64,000 bases of DNA, taken from assembly GCF_014205875.1 (NCBI RefSeq), contig NZ_JACHEN010000019.1, forward strand, positions 36,536 to 100,535. The letters are read 5' to 3'. This document shows, piece by piece, positions 8,681-18,346 of this stretch. The translations under genes and the position numbers were made by a program. How positions within the stretch are numbered: the first letter of the stretch is position 1; every line of letters starts with the position of its first letter. The notes under the pieces were generated by a model. It was not told where the DNA came from and did no database searches. It worked only from the letters and a program-made list of their open reading frames with translations. Source of the DNA: Anaerosolibacter carboniphilus (GTDB taxonomy: Bacteria; Bacillota; Clostridia; Peptostreptococcales; Thermotaleaceae).

Positions 8681-9452
8681 ATATGTACTTTCTCATATGT
8701 TTTAACGCTGTTTTTTCTAGTCTTGATACTTGAGCCTGAGATATTCCGATTTCATCAGCTACCTCCATTTGTGTACGTCCCTCAAAAAACCGCAATGTTA
8801 ATATCAACTTTTCACGATCACTCAACTTTCTCAGCGCTTCTCTCAGCGCAATTCCTTCTAGCCAAACCTCATCTTCACTTTTTTCATCACTTACTTGATC
8901 CATCACAAAAATGGCATCACCACTATCATGATAGATAGGTTCAAACAGCGATATGGGATCTTGAATAGCATCTAAAGCAAATACAACTTCTTCCCGAGGA
9001 ATATTTAACTCTTTTGCAATTTCAGACACGGTAGGTTCTTTAGAATTCTTATTGATTAACTGATCCCTTATTTGAAGTGCTTTGTAGGCTGTATCCCGTA
9101 AGGACCTGCTTACACGAATGGCATTGTTATCCCTTAGGTATCTTCTAATTTCGCCAATAATCATCGGTACTGCATAGGTTGAAAATTTAACATTTTGCGT
9201 TAAATCAAAATTATCTATTGCCTTTATTAATCCAATACATCCCACTTGAAATAAATCATCAACATGTTCACCACGATTGTTAAATCTTTGGATAACGCTC
9301 AGAACTAATCTTAAGTTGCCCTGAATGAATTTTTCTCTAGCTGACATATCGCCTTCGTGGATTTTTTTAAACAGCTGTCGCATTTCTGCATTGGTTAGTA
9401 CAGGGAGTTTTGACGTATTCACACCACAAATTTCTACTTTGTTTATATGCAT
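8679..9452 (-). CDS. sigG: RNA polymerase sporulation sigma factor SigG
   Basis: A 257-residue sigma-70 family factor that drives late forespore transcription. The N terminus MHINKVEICGVNTSKLPVL is diagnostic of sigma G. Region 2 is seen as DDLFQVGCIGLIKAIDNFD and KFSTYAVPMIIGEIRRYLRD, and region 4 as DREKLILTLRFFEGRTQMEVADEIGISQAQVSRLE. The ATG at 9452 lies behind GGAGGA; upstream in-frame codons lack a ribosome site. A sigma-F-like promoter precedes it, and sigE lies immediately upstream, as in Bacillus. Confidence 0.96.
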   Translation of the reverse strand: MHINKVEICGVNTSKLPVLTNAEMRQLFKKIHEGDMSAREKFIQGNLRLVLSVIQRFNNRGEHVDDLFQVGCIGLIKAIDNFDLTQNVKFSTYAVPMIIGEIRRYLRDNNAIRVSRSLRDTAYKALQIRDQLINKNSKEPTVSEIAKELNIPREEVVFALDAIQDPISLFEPIYHDSGDAIFVMDQVSDEKSEDEVWLEGIALREALRKLSDREKLILTLRFFEGRTQMEVADEIGISQAQVSRLEKTALKHMRKYI

Positions 9453-9497
9453 GACAATTCCTCCAGCTCTATGGATTATTGCCCCCCTACATTTTAA

Positions 9498-9527
9498 AAT
9501 TATTGCCGTCAACCTTTTTGTTTATAC
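9498..9527 (-). promoter_or_regulatory. Sigma-F-type promoter of sigG
   Basis: On the minus strand GTATA (9527-9523) is followed after exactly 15 bases by GGCAATAATT (9507-9498). This fits the published sigma-F pattern GywTA-N15-GGnrAnAnTw at every constrained position. It ends about 45 bp before the sigG ATG. In Bacillus subtilis sigG is transcribed in the forespore from such a promoter. The match is seen; use by sigma F is inferred. Confidence 0.75.
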
Positions 9528-9553
9528 CTGTTTTTTCATCCAAAAACTTTAAA

Positions 9554-9571
9554 AGCAGCCCTTAAGCTGCT
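9554..9571 (-). terminator. Terminator after sigE
   Basis: A short stem AGCAGC / GCTGCT with a 6-base loop, followed on the minus strand by TTTAAAGTTTTT. It overlaps the sigE stop and precedes the sigG promoter, so read-through from sigE into sigG may be limited rather than blocked. Confidence 0.6.
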
Positions 9572-10301
9572 ATGTCATTCGATTGATTTCTTTTTTTAGC
9601 CTATATATGATTCTTTTCTCCAGTCTTGAAATATAGGATTGAGATATACCCAGCATATCCGCTACTTCCTTCTGCGTTTTTTCTTCACCATTATTTAATC
9701 CGAACCGTAGTTCCATAATTTTCTTTTCTCTTTTCGATAGCTTTTTCAAGGCAATTTCCAACAATTCTTTATCCACTTCTTCCTCTAGAAATTTATAGAT
9801 CAGGTCATTATCCGTTCCTAATATGTCGGATAATAGCAACTCATTTCCATCCCAATCAATGTTCAAAGGTTCATCAAAAGAAATTTCAGCCTTTGCTTTA
9901 CTGTTTCTTCTCAGGTACATAAGAATTTCATTTTCAATACATCTTGAGGCATATGTCGCTAATTTGATTTTTTTATCTGGATCAAAGGTATTTACTGCCT
10001 TTATAAGTCCAATAGTTCCAATAGATATTAAATCTTCAACACCTACGCCTGTATTCTCAAACTTCCTTGCTATATAAACAACCAACCTCAAATTTCTTTC
10101 AATAAGTATCGTTCTTACAGCACCATCATCTTGACTCAACCGGTCCACCAAAAACAATTCTTCATCTGGACTTAGGGGTGGTGGCAGTGCTTCGCTTCCA
10201 CCTATGTAGAAAATTGTTTCTGGCTCTGAGAAACCTATGGCTTTAAGGATTTTTACCAGATATATTCTAAAGGATATTTTTAATCGTTTTAGCATGCTCA
10301 T
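9570..10301 (-). CDS. sigE: RNA polymerase sporulation sigma factor SigE (pro-form)
   Basis: A 243-residue precursor of the mother-cell sigma factor. The amphipathic, basic pro-sequence of about 25-30 residues ends at the conserved [14 protein letters not shown], the region cleaved by SpoIIGA. Region 2 is [21 protein letters not shown], and region 4 contains [24 protein letters not shown] and [11 protein letters not shown]. The ATG follows GGAGGCG with roomy spacing. It is 29 bp after spoIIGA, forming the spoIIG operon with its own processing protease. Confidence 0.96.
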   Translation of the reverse strand: MSMLKRLKISFRIYLVKILKAIGFSEPETIFYIGGSEALPPPLSPDEELFLVDRLSQDDGAVRTILIERNLRLVVYIARKFENTGVGVEDLISIGTIGLIKAVNTFDPDKKIKLATYASRCIENEILMYLRRNSKAKAEISFDEPLNIDWDGNELLLSDILGTDNDLIYKFLEEEVDKELLEIALKKLSKREKKIMELRFGLNNGEEKTQKEVADMLGISQSYISRLEKRIIYRLKKEINRMT

Positions 10302-10330
10302 TATGATAACGCCTCCATTCGAGAAATGTT

Positions 10331-11242
10331 TTATGCTAATAAATCAGGATGTAATAGTGCATGATAATCTCCATCTGTAGATAGCTTTCTTGTATAAATC
10401 CCAATAATAATTTCCTTAATGCATTTTGAATGGTTGTTATCCTGCAGTTCAACGCAATCCGGTTTAAATCCAATTAGCATGCCATTGTCTTTGCCTAAGG
10501 ATTTAAATGGGATCATCCTGAATCTGTTCATCCATTGTGAGGACTGAATGATTCCTGTAATTAAATCTAAATTAATATCTTTTGAGGAATTGTTAAACAT
10601 CCCCTGAATATCTAAGGGTAGTAGGTCTTTAATCGCCTCATATTCCACAATTATTACCGGATACTTTGACAAAGGATCATGAAGAGAATTACCAGTATCG
10701 ATCAATGCTTTGACTTGGCTTTTCTGATTTTCTATCTCAATACAAATGGGAACATATATCTTCTCTCTAGAAATTTTCACCTGTATATAATCCCAGCAAT
10801 ATTTGATTAGAATATAAGCGATGATCCCTGCATAGATAAGGAGTTTTGGGCTGAATGTATCAAAAACATTTCCTATATAAAAGACCCCATTGCTTAATAA
10901 TCCCTGGAAAACTGTAAAATAAAACAAAGCAAAAGCCGCCCCACCAAACATGAATGATATAAGATAAAAGATACCTAATAATTTAAAAAAGTGTTTGAAG
11001 TGATAAGGCATAAACGTAACGACAATAATCAGCATGGAAACCACAACCTTCATGATCATGGAATACAAAAAAGTAAGAGATGGGAAAAAAACGACAAAGG
11101 CATAAATAGCACCTAGAGTCGCTCCGACCCATACTTTATGTTTAGGTACTTTCGTCTTGCTAAAATACGCTGTCAGATGTAGTATCAGCCAATTCATCAA
11201 AAGATTTTCAATAAAAAGATACTCTCCATAAACCTCTATCAT
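10331..11242 (-). CDS. spoIIGA: Sporulation sigma-E processing peptidase SpoIIGA
   Basis: A membrane aspartic protease of about 303 residues that matures pro-sigma E at the sporulation septum. The N-terminal half has five hydrophobic segments ([20 protein letters not shown] onward). The C-terminal half carries the catalytic motif [15 protein letters not shown]. The start at 11242 follows GGGGGAATGGAT and matches the family start; the frame extends 17 codons further without a site. It is translated first in an operon with sigE. Confidence 0.93.
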   Translation of the reverse strand: MIEVYGEYLFIENLLMNWLILHLTAYFSKTKVPKHKVWVGATLGAIYAFVVFFPSLTFLYSMIMKVVVSMLIIVVTFMPYHFKHFFKLLGIFYLISFMFGGAAFALFYFTVFQGLLSNGVFYIGNVFDTFSPKLLIYAGIIAYILIKYCWDYIQVKISREKIYVPICIEIENQKSQVKALIDTGNSLHDPLSKYPVIIVEYEAIKDLLPLDIQGMFNNSSKDINLDLITGIIQSSQWMNRFRMIPFKSLGKDNGMLIGFKPDCVELQDNNHSKCIKEIIIGIYTRKLSTDGDYHALLHPDLLA

Positions 11243-11313
11243 ATCCATTCCCCCGATAATGGAGATTCTTCTACTTGCTATACTTCTATTCAATTGTCCT
11301 ATGCTTTATGTCT

Positions 11314-11399
11314 ATTATATAAGAAGGTTATTTATTTTTTTGTCATTGTTTGAAGTCGAATGTATAAAAATCATTTCTATAAATTATCATAATACGACA
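11314..11399 (-). promoter_or_regulatory. Spo0A-type promoter of the spoIIG operon
   Basis: On the minus strand ATGACA (11346-11341) is separated by 21 bp from TATAAT (11319-11314). The spoIIG promoter of Bacillus subtilis is known for an unusually long 22-bp spacer and activation by Spo0A at TGTCGAA boxes. Here a box matching 6 of 7 bases (AGTCGAA, plus strand 11354-11360) lies 7 bp upstream of the -35, and TGTCGTA (minus, 11399-11393) lies further upstream. The long spacer and the box positions support Spo0A control; this is inference. Confidence 0.6.
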
Positions 11400-11429
11400 A
11401 AAGTCCGTTTAGCTAGCTAAACGGACTTT
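11400..11429 (-). terminator. Terminator between ftsZ and spoIIGA
   Basis: A perfect 30-bp palindrome (AAAGTCCGTTTAGCT and its complement), 13 bp after the ftsZ stop. The minus-strand exit is TTTTGTCGTATT, a modest T run. It probably ends the dcw transcript and isolates the spoIIG promoter. Confidence 0.75.
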
Positions 11430-11442
11430 GAGTTGCTCTATC

Positions 11443-12519
11443 CTATCTTTTTTTTCTTAAAAATGTTGGGATATCGAGGTCATCATTTTGTTGGATGATC
11501 TCTTCTTCTTTTATGTGTCCTTGACGGATTTCTTTCGCCGTCATAATATTCTTCGAAGCAGGTGCTTTGTGTTCGAATCCAGTGGCAATCACAGTGATTC
11601 TTATTTCATCCTTTAAATCTTCATCGATCACTGCACCAAAAATAATATTAGCATCAGGGTCTGCCGCTTGAGCAACCAATTCAGCTGCTTCGTTTACCTC
11701 AAACAGACCTAAGTTTGAACCACCTGTAATATTTAATAGAACACCTTTTGCACCTTCAATAGAAGTTTCTAGTAAAGGGCTATGTATTGCTTGTTTTGCT
11801 GCTTCGGTTGCTCTGTTTTCTCCACTCGCTCTACCAATACCCATGTGGGCTAATCCTTGTTCGAACATGATAGTTTTAACATCAGCAAAGTCGAGGTTTA
11901 CTAGGCCTGGTACAGCAATCAAGTCTGATATGCCTTGGACACCCTGCCTTAAGACATCATCGGCCATTCTAAATGCATCCACAATAGATGTCTTCTTTTC
12001 AACCACTTGAAGCAGCCTATCATTTGGAATTGTAACCAGTGTATCAACTCTAGCCTTAAGCTCCTCAATGCCTTGCTCTGCATGCTGCATTCTTCTTTTT
12101 CCTTCAAATGTAAAGGGTTTTGTTACAACACCTACAGTCAGAATACCCATCTCTTTAGCTATCTCCGCCACGATAGGAGCAGCACCTGTTCCTGTGCCCC
12201 CGCCCATACCGGCAGTAACAAATACCATGTCAGCACCCTGCAAAGCTTGGTAGATATCATCTCTACTTTCTTCTGCTGCTTTTTTTCCAATCTCAGGGTT
12301 GGCTCCAGCACCTAATCCTTTAGACAATTTCTCACCAATTTGAATTCTATATTCTGCTTTTGAAGTAAAAAGCGCCTGTTTGTCCGTATTCACCGCGACA
12401 AACTGAACACCTTTCAATTGTGATTCAATCATTCTATTGACAGCGTTATTTCCACCGCCACCTACTCCTATAACTTTAATCTGGGCGAATTGCTCCATAT
12501 CAACATCAAATTCTAACAC
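11443..12519 (-). CDS. ftsZ: Cell division protein FtsZ
   Basis: Tubulin-like GTPase that forms the division ring, 358 residues. It shows [14 protein letters not shown] at residues 17-30, the tubulin signature GGGTGTG at residues 106-112, NxDxxD-type loops, and the conserved C-terminal peptide [13 protein letters not shown] that binds membrane tethers such as FtsA or SepF. The start is GTG behind GGGGGTAATTTT. It is the last gene of the dcw cluster here; no ftsA precedes it. Confidence 0.97.
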   Translation of the reverse strand: MLEFDVDMEQFAQIKVIGVGGGGNNAVNRMIESQLKGVQFVAVNTDKQALFTSKAEYRIQIGEKLSKGLGAGANPEIGKKAAEESRDDIYQALQGADMVFVTAGMGGGTGTGAAPIVAEIAKEMGILTVGVVTKPFTFEGKRRMQHAEQGIEELKARVDTLVTIPNDRLLQVVEKKTSIVDAFRMADDVLRQGVQGISDLIAVPGLVNLDFADVKTIMFEQGLAHMGIGRASGENRATEAAKQAIHSPLLETSIEGAKGVLLNITGGSNLGLFEVNEAAELVAQAADPDANIIFGAVIDEDLKDEIRITVIATGFEHKAPASKNIMTAKEIRQGHIKEEEIIQQNDDLDIPTFLRKKR

Positions 12520-12749
12520 AAAATTACCCCCTTCATACGGCTATGAAAATATTTAATAATTTAGATTTAGTCATTATAGCTATATCATTTTCATTTAACA
12601 AAATCCTTATGGTCTTACTGCATACAGCTATGAATTCATACATAAATGGTTTATTTATGTTAAATTTATACAAAATATACACTAGTTATTTAACACTATT
12701 ACTAATTTCAACATACTTAGCAAATATCCTTTTTTCAGAAGAAAAAAAA

Positions 12750-13091
12750 TTATTTTTTGCCGATTCTCTCAATTAAGTATCTCCTTATGATTGCAAAGTT
12801 TTGGAACAATCTTCCTCCAAATGCAAATATTGCAGCATAATACAACGGAACTCCTAATCGATCGCCTATATAGGCTAAAATACCTGCCAAGATGGCATTC
12901 CCAAAGAAGCCTGTGACAAAAATAGTTGAATTAAATCTATTTTCCATATGGGATCGAATCGCTCCAAATACAGAATCTAGAGCAGCCAATATCGCCACAG
13001 ACATATAGAGGGAATATGAGGTTGGATAAGTGATTGGTAGATACAGGCCTAGAACAACACCAATAATTAGGCCGATAATTGCAATGATCAA
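12750..13091 (-). CDS. sbp: Small basic membrane protein Sbp (DUF1290)
   Basis: A protein of about 113 residues with three to four hydrophobic segments (IAIIGLIIGVVLGL, LYMSVAILAALDSVFGAIRS, FFGNAILAGILAYIGDRLG, YYAAIFAFGGRLFQNFAIIRR). Size, sequence and position between the DUF881 gene and ftsZ match the sbp family of Firmicutes division clusters, whose function is unknown. I place the start at a TTG (13091) spaced from GAAGGTG; the in-frame GTG nine bases upstream lies inside that site. Confidence 0.85.
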   Translation of the reverse strand: MIIAIIGLIIGVVLGLYLPITYPTSYSLYMSVAILAALDSVFGAIRSHMENRFNSTIFVTGFFGNAILAGILAYIGDRLGVPLYYAAIFAFGGRLFQNFAIIRRYLIERIGKK

Positions 13092-13154
13092 TCTTTTCAC
13101 CTTCTTCTACGTAAATAAATATTGTTATAATATATTACAATAGATTTTATCTCA

Positions 13155-13892
13155 TTATTGCTGATTCAAATCTTCAAGGGTTTTAGCATATATAAACTTT
13201 GTTATCTTATCATAACGAGGAATCATGACTTCCTCTCCCTTCTTAATAGAAACTTGAAGATTATAGGTATCTTTCATCTGCCATATAATACCAAAACGAA
13301 TATTCAATGCTGCTTCGAGGGTATCTGGGTTTCCAATGGCCTTGATGATGAAGGGTGGAGAAGTAGGAACAGAATTTATGTTGACATTGTTACCTGCCAA
13401 ATGAATTTCTGTATTCGATACGATCCTCTGGTCATTAATCGAAATAGCTTCAGCACCAGCATCATTTAACTTATTCATTAGGCTTAATAGCAAATCATAA
13501 TTAATCATAATAACACTTAAATCTGAGGGATGATCAGGTCCTATAGGCGGATCATCCACAACAACCACCACGCCTTTTCCTTTTACTGCCCTCACTCCCG
13601 AAATCATTTTATATTTTTCTAGCTCAGCGCTTAAATTCTTCAACTGCCCATCTTCTTGCGATTCCTTATCCTCAATCTCCTTCATTCTTCTTTGAAGTAA
13701 ATCCACCTGACCTAATAACTGCTGTTTATCTTCCTTCTCTTTCTTTAGATCCCTGGATATCTGCTGAAACTGCTGCGTAGACCCTCCCCAATCCAAATCA
13801 CTTCCTTGCACATTTTTAAACTGTATAGACAATACCAGTCCAAGTATCAAACAGACAATTCCCACAGCCAGCTGCCCTTTCATTCTTTTCAC
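13155..13892 (-). CDS. DUF881 family protein (YlxW/YlxX-like)
   Basis: A 245-residue protein with one N-terminal transmembrane helix (residues 6-24), a coiled coil of about 70 residues (QFQQISRDLKKEKEDKQQLL onward), and a C-terminal DUF881 domain (GKGVVVVVDDPP, MINYDLLLSLMNKLNDAGAEAISINDQRIV, AIGNPDTLEAAL). Bacillus carries two such genes, ylxW and ylxX, between divIB and sbp; only one is present here. The role is unknown but linked to the division cluster. The start is GTG behind AGGAGGAAATCGT. Confidence 0.85.
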   Translation of the reverse strand: MKRMKGQLAVGIVCLILGLVLSIQFKNVQGSDLDWGGSTQQFQQISRDLKKEKEDKQQLLGQVDLLQRRMKEIEDKESQEDGQLKNLSAELEKYKMISGVRAVKGKGVVVVVDDPPIGPDHPSDLSVIMINYDLLLSLMNKLNDAGAEAISINDQRIVSNTEIHLAGNNVNINSVPTSPPFIIKAIGNPDTLEAALNIRFGIIWQMKDTYNLQVSIKKGEEVMIPRYDKITKFIYAKTLEDLNQQ

Positions 13893-13903
13893 ACGATTTC
13901 CTC

Positions 13904-14653
13904 CTATTCTACAGGACTATAGCTAGGATTCCCCTCATGACTAATATCAATCACGCCCCTCGTAATCCCTTTTGAATCCAAATCCGCTAATATACCTTTC
14001 AACAGCTGCAGCTTATAGTCTAAATTCTCTCCTTCACCTATTTTACATGACAGGCCTTTTGAGAATCGTATCACCATATTCTTTTTATTCGTAACATTAA
14101 TCTCTTTAATATCCTCATCTATATACTTCATGGCTTTTGCAAGAGAAAGTGCTTTTTCCAATTGCTCTTGATCAGAAACATGAAGTACTGACCCCTCCAT
14201 AAAATTACTAAATTCTAGTCCATTTATGCTTTTTAATCCCGGTGTTTGAAGAGCAGATTTTAAAACTACACCCTCCTCGTCAATAATCAAGAAAGTTCCC
14301 ATAAAGGGGACGACCGCTGCTTCCTTTCTTTCGCTGATCCGAACAATCAGCTTATTCGGTAGCTTTCTTTTTACCGATACTGTCTTAATATATGGGTTTG
14401 CTAGTACACTCGATGCTATGCTATCCAATTTTACTTTAAATATATTAAATCCCATTGTACTTTCAACGCTGGGCATGATTTCCTCTTTCGTAAGATTTTC
14501 ATTACCATAAATCTCAATTCCTTGAACACTCAACAAGTCTGTTTTAAAGATAATAATAAATGTAACCGCGCATAGCAGCACCATAATCAATAAAATGATT
14601 CTTAATTTATTTTTTTTGGCACGACTATCTATTTTTGATCTATCGATATACAT
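13904..14653 (-). CDS. divIB: Cell division protein DivIB/FtsQ
   Basis: A 249-residue bitopic division protein that bridges the FtsL-DivIC complex. It has a short basic cytoplasmic tail, one transmembrane helix (about residues 18-38), a POTRA domain beginning VQGIEIYGNENLTKEEIM, then the FtsQ beta domain. The start at 14653 lies 4 bp after GGTGGT. It lies 11 bp upstream of the DUF881 gene. Confidence 0.9.
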   Translation of the reverse strand: MYIDRSKIDSRAKKNKLRIILLIMVLLCAVTFIIIFKTDLLSVQGIEIYGNENLTKEEIMPSVESTMGFNIFKVKLDSIASSVLANPYIKTVSVKRKLPNKLIVRISERKEAAVVPFMGTFLIIDEEGVVLKSALQTPGLKSINGLEFSNFMEGSVLHVSDQEQLEKALSLAKAMKYIDEDIKEINVTNKKNMVIRFSKGLSCKIGEGENLDYKLQLLKGILADLDSKGITRGVIDISHEGNPSYSPVE

Positions 14654-14715
14654 ATATACCACCCTAATAGTTTGTCCAATCATGTTGTTAAAGTAAGAGC
14701 AGCTTATGCTGCATC

Positions 14716-15969
14716 TTATTTTATCTTATATATATTTGCTCCAAGCTGCTCCAACATCTTGTCAAATTGTTCATATCCTCTTTCGATATGCACAATATCT
14801 TCCACAGTGGTTATACCTTCAGCTATAAGTCCTGCAATCACTAATGCGGCACCACCCCTTAAATCTTTAGCAAAAACCCTGGCACCGGTTAACTTTTTTA
14901 CCCCTTTAATCACAGCCACTCTGCCATCGATCTTTATTTTTGCTCCCATCCTTGTCAATTCATCTACATGTTTGTAACGATTTTCGAATATAGTTTCTGT
15001 AAAAAAGCTCGTTCCTCTTGCAACCGTCATCAGTGCCATGAATTGCGCCTGCATATCTGTTGGAAAACCAGGATAAGGAAGGGTTTTTACCGTATCCACC
15101 GCTCTTATTCTTTCAGGTGCCTTTAATTTCAACGTATCCCCTTTTTCCAGAATAAGACATCCGCACTCTTTTAGTTTAGAAATTATTGGATGAACATGAC
15201 TGGCAATGGCATTTGTAACAAGAATATCTCCACCTGTAGCTGCACCAGCTGCTAAAATTGTACCTGTTACAATGCGATCAGGCATAATTCTATGCTCTGC
15301 CTCGCGCAATTCTTTTACACCTTCGATTATGATTTCACTGGTTCCAGCCCCATGAATTTTGGCTCCCATTTTTTGTAGAAAATCTTGTAAATCTACAATC
15401 TCCGGTTCTTTTGCCGCATTAATAATTCGCGTGGTTCCCTCAGCAAGAATAGCAGCAAGGATTGCATTTTCCGTGGCGCCGACACTCGGATAGTCTAAAT
15501 GAATTTCACAGCCTTTTAAGCCGAGAACCTCACATTCTAAAAAACCATGGGCTTCTGTAATCTTGACACCTAAGGCTTCTAAGGCTTTGATATGAAGATC
15601 GATAGGTCTTGGGCCAATTTCACATCCGCCTGGATAACTTATCTTAATTTTACCACATCTCCCCAGTATCGGTCCCATTAAAAATATGGAAGATCTCATT
15701 TCTCGAACCAAACCTTCAGGTACCTCATAGGATGATAATGTACTTGTGTCAATCGTTATCACTGCATCTTCAAAACTAATTCTACACCCAATAGACCTTA
15801 GGATCTCAATCATTGTATGAACATCTTTTAGGTTAGGGCAGTCTGTCAGTATACTTACTTTTCCGCTCAGTACTGTAGCTGCAAGAATAGGCAACACTGC
15901 GTTTTTTGCACCACCAACCCGTATTTCGCCCTGTAATCTATTGCCACCGTGTATTACAAATTTGCTCAC
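14716..15969 (-). CDS. murA: UDP-N-acetylglucosamine 1-carboxyvinyltransferase MurA
   Basis: Cytoplasmic enzyme for the first committed step of peptidoglycan synthesis: enolpyruvyl transfer from PEP to UDP-GlcNAc. The 417-residue length is standard. It starts MSKFVIHGGNRLQGEIRVGGAKNAVLP. The PEP-binding loop PGGCEIGPRPIDLHI contains the catalytic Cys, so fosfomycin sensitivity is expected at that position. The start is the GTG at 15969, spaced correctly from GGAGG; the earlier in-frame GTG lies within that site. Confidence 0.95.
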   Translation of the reverse strand: MSKFVIHGGNRLQGEIRVGGAKNAVLPILAATVLSGKVSILTDCPNLKDVHTMIEILRSIGCRISFEDAVITIDTSTLSSYEVPEGLVREMRSSIFLMGPILGRCGKIKISYPGGCEIGPRPIDLHIKALEALGVKITEAHGFLECEVLGLKGCEIHLDYPSVGATENAILAAILAEGTTRIINAAKEPEIVDLQDFLQKMGAKIHGAGTSEIIIEGVKELREAEHRIMPDRIVTGTILAAGAATGGDILVTNAIASHVHPIISKLKECGCLILEKGDTLKLKAPERIRAVDTVKTLPYPGFPTDMQAQFMALMTVARGTSFFTETIFENRYKHVDELTRMGAKIKIDGRVAVIKGVKKLTGARVFAKDLRGGAALVIAGLIAEGITTVEDIVHIERGYEQFDKMLEQLGANIYKIK

Positions 15970-16131
15970 ATATTCCACCTCCGAGAAGTCCTTAACATTT
16001 ATGCAAATTATTTTATTGTAGCTTCTATCTCACTAAAAAACAAAACACAATATATTACTCATAATATGCATAATTTAAGGAGGTGTTACATGAGCTTGTT
16101 TTTCCAGCCTTATATCAGCATTCTATATAGA

Positions 16132-17238
16132 TTATTCATTAATAAGCTTAAGAATGCTTGCATAAATTAACTCTGTAGCATTTTCCTTTGCTAGGGCTTT
16201 GCTCCTTACGGACATTTCCACTAGCCTTTGACGATCTCTTATAAATAGGTGTAATAGATCCACTATATTCTTATCATTTAAATCTTTTTCAAGCAATAAT
16301 ACTGCAGCCCCATTTTTCTCCAGCACCCGCCCATTATGTTCTTGATGATTGTTCGTTACATGAGGTGAAGGTATCAAAATAGAGGGTAAGCCCATAGCAG
16401 TAATCTCCGCTAAAGTGATTGCACCCGAACGGCTTATGATTAGATCTGAAGCGCCCATCAATTTGGGCATATCATGTACATAAGGCAGTATATTTAGATT
16501 TGCGCTATGGGATAAAGCCATATTTTTAAACTTTTCCATCATTTGATCATAATGCTTTTCACCAGTAATATGATAAAAGATTATTTCTTTTCGATCATTA
16601 AATCGCTTCATCACATCCAGCATTACTTCATTGATTTTTTCTGCACCTCTGCTCCCACCAAAGGATGTGACAACAATTTTATCCTCGGCAATTCCTAATT
16701 CATTTCGGAATACTTCTCGATCAAAATCAATGAATTCTTTACGGACTGGATTTCCAGTAGTAACAAGCTTGCTGCTATTTGAAAAATATCGACTGGATTC
16801 TTCGAAGCTGATCAGTATCTTATTTACAAACTTGCTGAGTATTTTATTGGTCACCCCAGGAATTACGTTTTGTTCATGGATCATAGTTTTAATATTCATT
16901 AAAGATGCGACAAAAACCACAGGACCACATACATAACCACCTGTTCCGATCACAATATCAGGCTTGAAGCTCTTAATAATGGATGCCGCTTCTTGAAGTC
17001 CCTTGAAAAGTTCTCCTACAGACTTGACTGTATCTAAAGAAATCTTTCTTCTAAACCCACTAACAGTGATAGTTTTTAATTGATACCCAGCCTTCGGAAC
17101 CAAATCGCTTTCTAAACCCCGTTTTGTTCCAACAAATAGTATTTGGCTGTCCTTCATACCGCTTTGAATCTTATTCGCTATTGCAATTGCAGGATAGATG
17201 TGCCCACCTGTTCCTCCACCTGTAATGAGTACCTTCAT
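16132..17238 (-). CDS. murG: UDP-GlcNAc:lipid I transferase MurG
   Basis: A 368-residue peripheral membrane glycosyltransferase that adds GlcNAc to lipid I to form lipid II. It shows the N-terminal loop TGGGTGGHIYPAIA, the second Gly-rich motif GTGGYVCGPV, FGGSRGAEKIN, and the UDP-binding SRSGAITLAEITAMGLPSILIPSPH. The ATG follows TAGGAGC. It lies 4 bp after the spoVE/ftsW stop. Confidence 0.96.
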   Translation of the reverse strand: MKVLITGGGTGGHIYPAIAIANKIQSGMKDSQILFVGTKRGLESDLVPKAGYQLKTITVSGFRRKISLDTVKSVGELFKGLQEAASIIKSFKPDIVIGTGGYVCGPVVFVASLMNIKTMIHEQNVIPGVTNKILSKFVNKILISFEESSRYFSNSSKLVTTGNPVRKEFIDFDREVFRNELGIAEDKIVVTSFGGSRGAEKINEVMLDVMKRFNDRKEIIFYHITGEKHYDQMMEKFKNMALSHSANLNILPYVHDMPKLMGASDLIISRSGAITLAEITAMGLPSILIPSPHVTNNHQEHNGRVLEKNGAAVLLLEKDLNDKNIVDLLHLFIRDRQRLVEMSVRSKALAKENATELIYASILKLINE

Positions 17239-17242
17239 TTTT

Positions 17243-18346
17243 TCAGCTCCTATCTAAATTCGCATACCTTGAGATATTTAACATTACCCCTATGGCTGTC
17301 ATGAAAATCGCCAATGAAGTTCCACCCCAACTGATAAATGGAAGAGGTATCCCTGTAACAGGCATGGAGGACGTTGCGACAGCGATATTGATAATCACCT
17401 GTACAGCAACCATGGCTGTAATACCAGTTGCAATAAGACAACTGAAAAGATCAGGTGCATTAATGGCAATTCGAACACCCCTCCAAATAAGCAGTAAATA
17501 AAGGATAATTACTGCCACACAGCCAATAAATCCTAGTTCTTCCCCGATGATAGCAAAAATAAAATCATTCTGTGGTTCAGGAATATAAAGATATTTCTGA
17601 ATGCTTTTTCCAAGCCCTACGCCAAATAATCCCCCTGAGCCTAAGGCAAGAAGGGACTGTATTACTTGGTACCCTGTATCCCGGGCATCTGCAAAGGGAT
17701 CAAGGAAACCTGTTAATCTTCGCATCCTGTAAGGCTCAGCTAAAATCATTACCACAAGCAGCCCTACTCCGCCTCCACCCATAAACGCTAAATGCCCCCA
17801 TCTCATGCCTGTCACAAACATCATGGAAACGATAATTGCAGAAATCGTAACTGCTGTACTTAGGTTGGGTTGGAGGATAATTAATCCAAAGTAAAGACCG
17901 ATAATTCCCAAATAAGGAACTACACCCTTTAAAAAATTTTTAATTTTCTCAGGCCTATTGGATAAAGATGCCGCAACAAAGAAAATTGAACATATTTTTG
18001 CAATTTCAGAAGGCATTACTGTAAACCCCCCGACACCTAACCATCGTTTTGCACCATTATACTCAATTCCAAGGGGGGTTAAGACCAAAATCAATAATAC
18101 AAGACTCAGAATAAATCCCAACGGCGCAATCTTCTTATATCGCCAATAATCGAAATTCATTGTTGCCAGCATACCACAAAGACCTACCACTGCCCAAAGC
18201 AAATCTCTTTTGAGAAAGTGATATCCATCTCCTAATCTGAAGTAAGCATAGGCATAGCTTGCACTGAATACCATGATTATCCCTATTACAACAAGTATGA
18301 GTACTGTGATCATTAGGGTAAAATCACTGGGTTTCCGTTTGGTCAT
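17243..18346 (-). CDS. spoVE: SEDS glycan polymerase SpoVE/FtsW
   Basis: A 367-residue integral membrane protein of the FtsW/RodA/SpoVE family, with about ten transmembrane segments. Family motifs include NLSTAVTISAI, AEPYRMRRLTGFLDPFAD, QNDFIFAIIGEELGFIG and PVTGIPLPFISWGGTS. It polymerises lipid II with its cognate class B PBP. The start overlaps the murD stop by one base behind GAGGAGG. Being the only SEDS protein in this cluster, it could serve both division and spore cortex; the symbol spoVE rather than ftsW is a judgement. Confidence 0.9.
   Translation of the reverse strand: MTKRKPSDFTLMITVLILVVIGIIMVFSASYAYAYFRLGDGYHFLKRDLLWAVVGLCGMLATMNFDYWRYKKIAPLGFILSLVLLILVLTPLGIEYNGAKRWLGVGGFTVMPSEIAKICSIFFVAASLSNRPEKIKNFLKGVVPYLGIIGLYFGLIILQPNLSTAVTISAIIVSMMFVTGMRWGHLAFMGGGGVGLLVVMILAEPYRMRRLTGFLDPFADARDTGYQVIQSLLALGSGGLFGVGLGKSIQKYLYIPEPQNDFIFAIIGEELGFIGCVAVIILYLLLIWRGVRIAINAPDLFSCLIATGITAMVAVQVIINIAVATSSMPVTGIPLPFISWGGTSLAIFMTAIGVMLNISRYANLDRS

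Noticed and set aside
12520..12749. A short plus-strand open frame in the gap between ftsZ and sbp
   Set aside because: It lacks a ribosome site, has AT-driven composition and runs against the cluster; it looks like chance.
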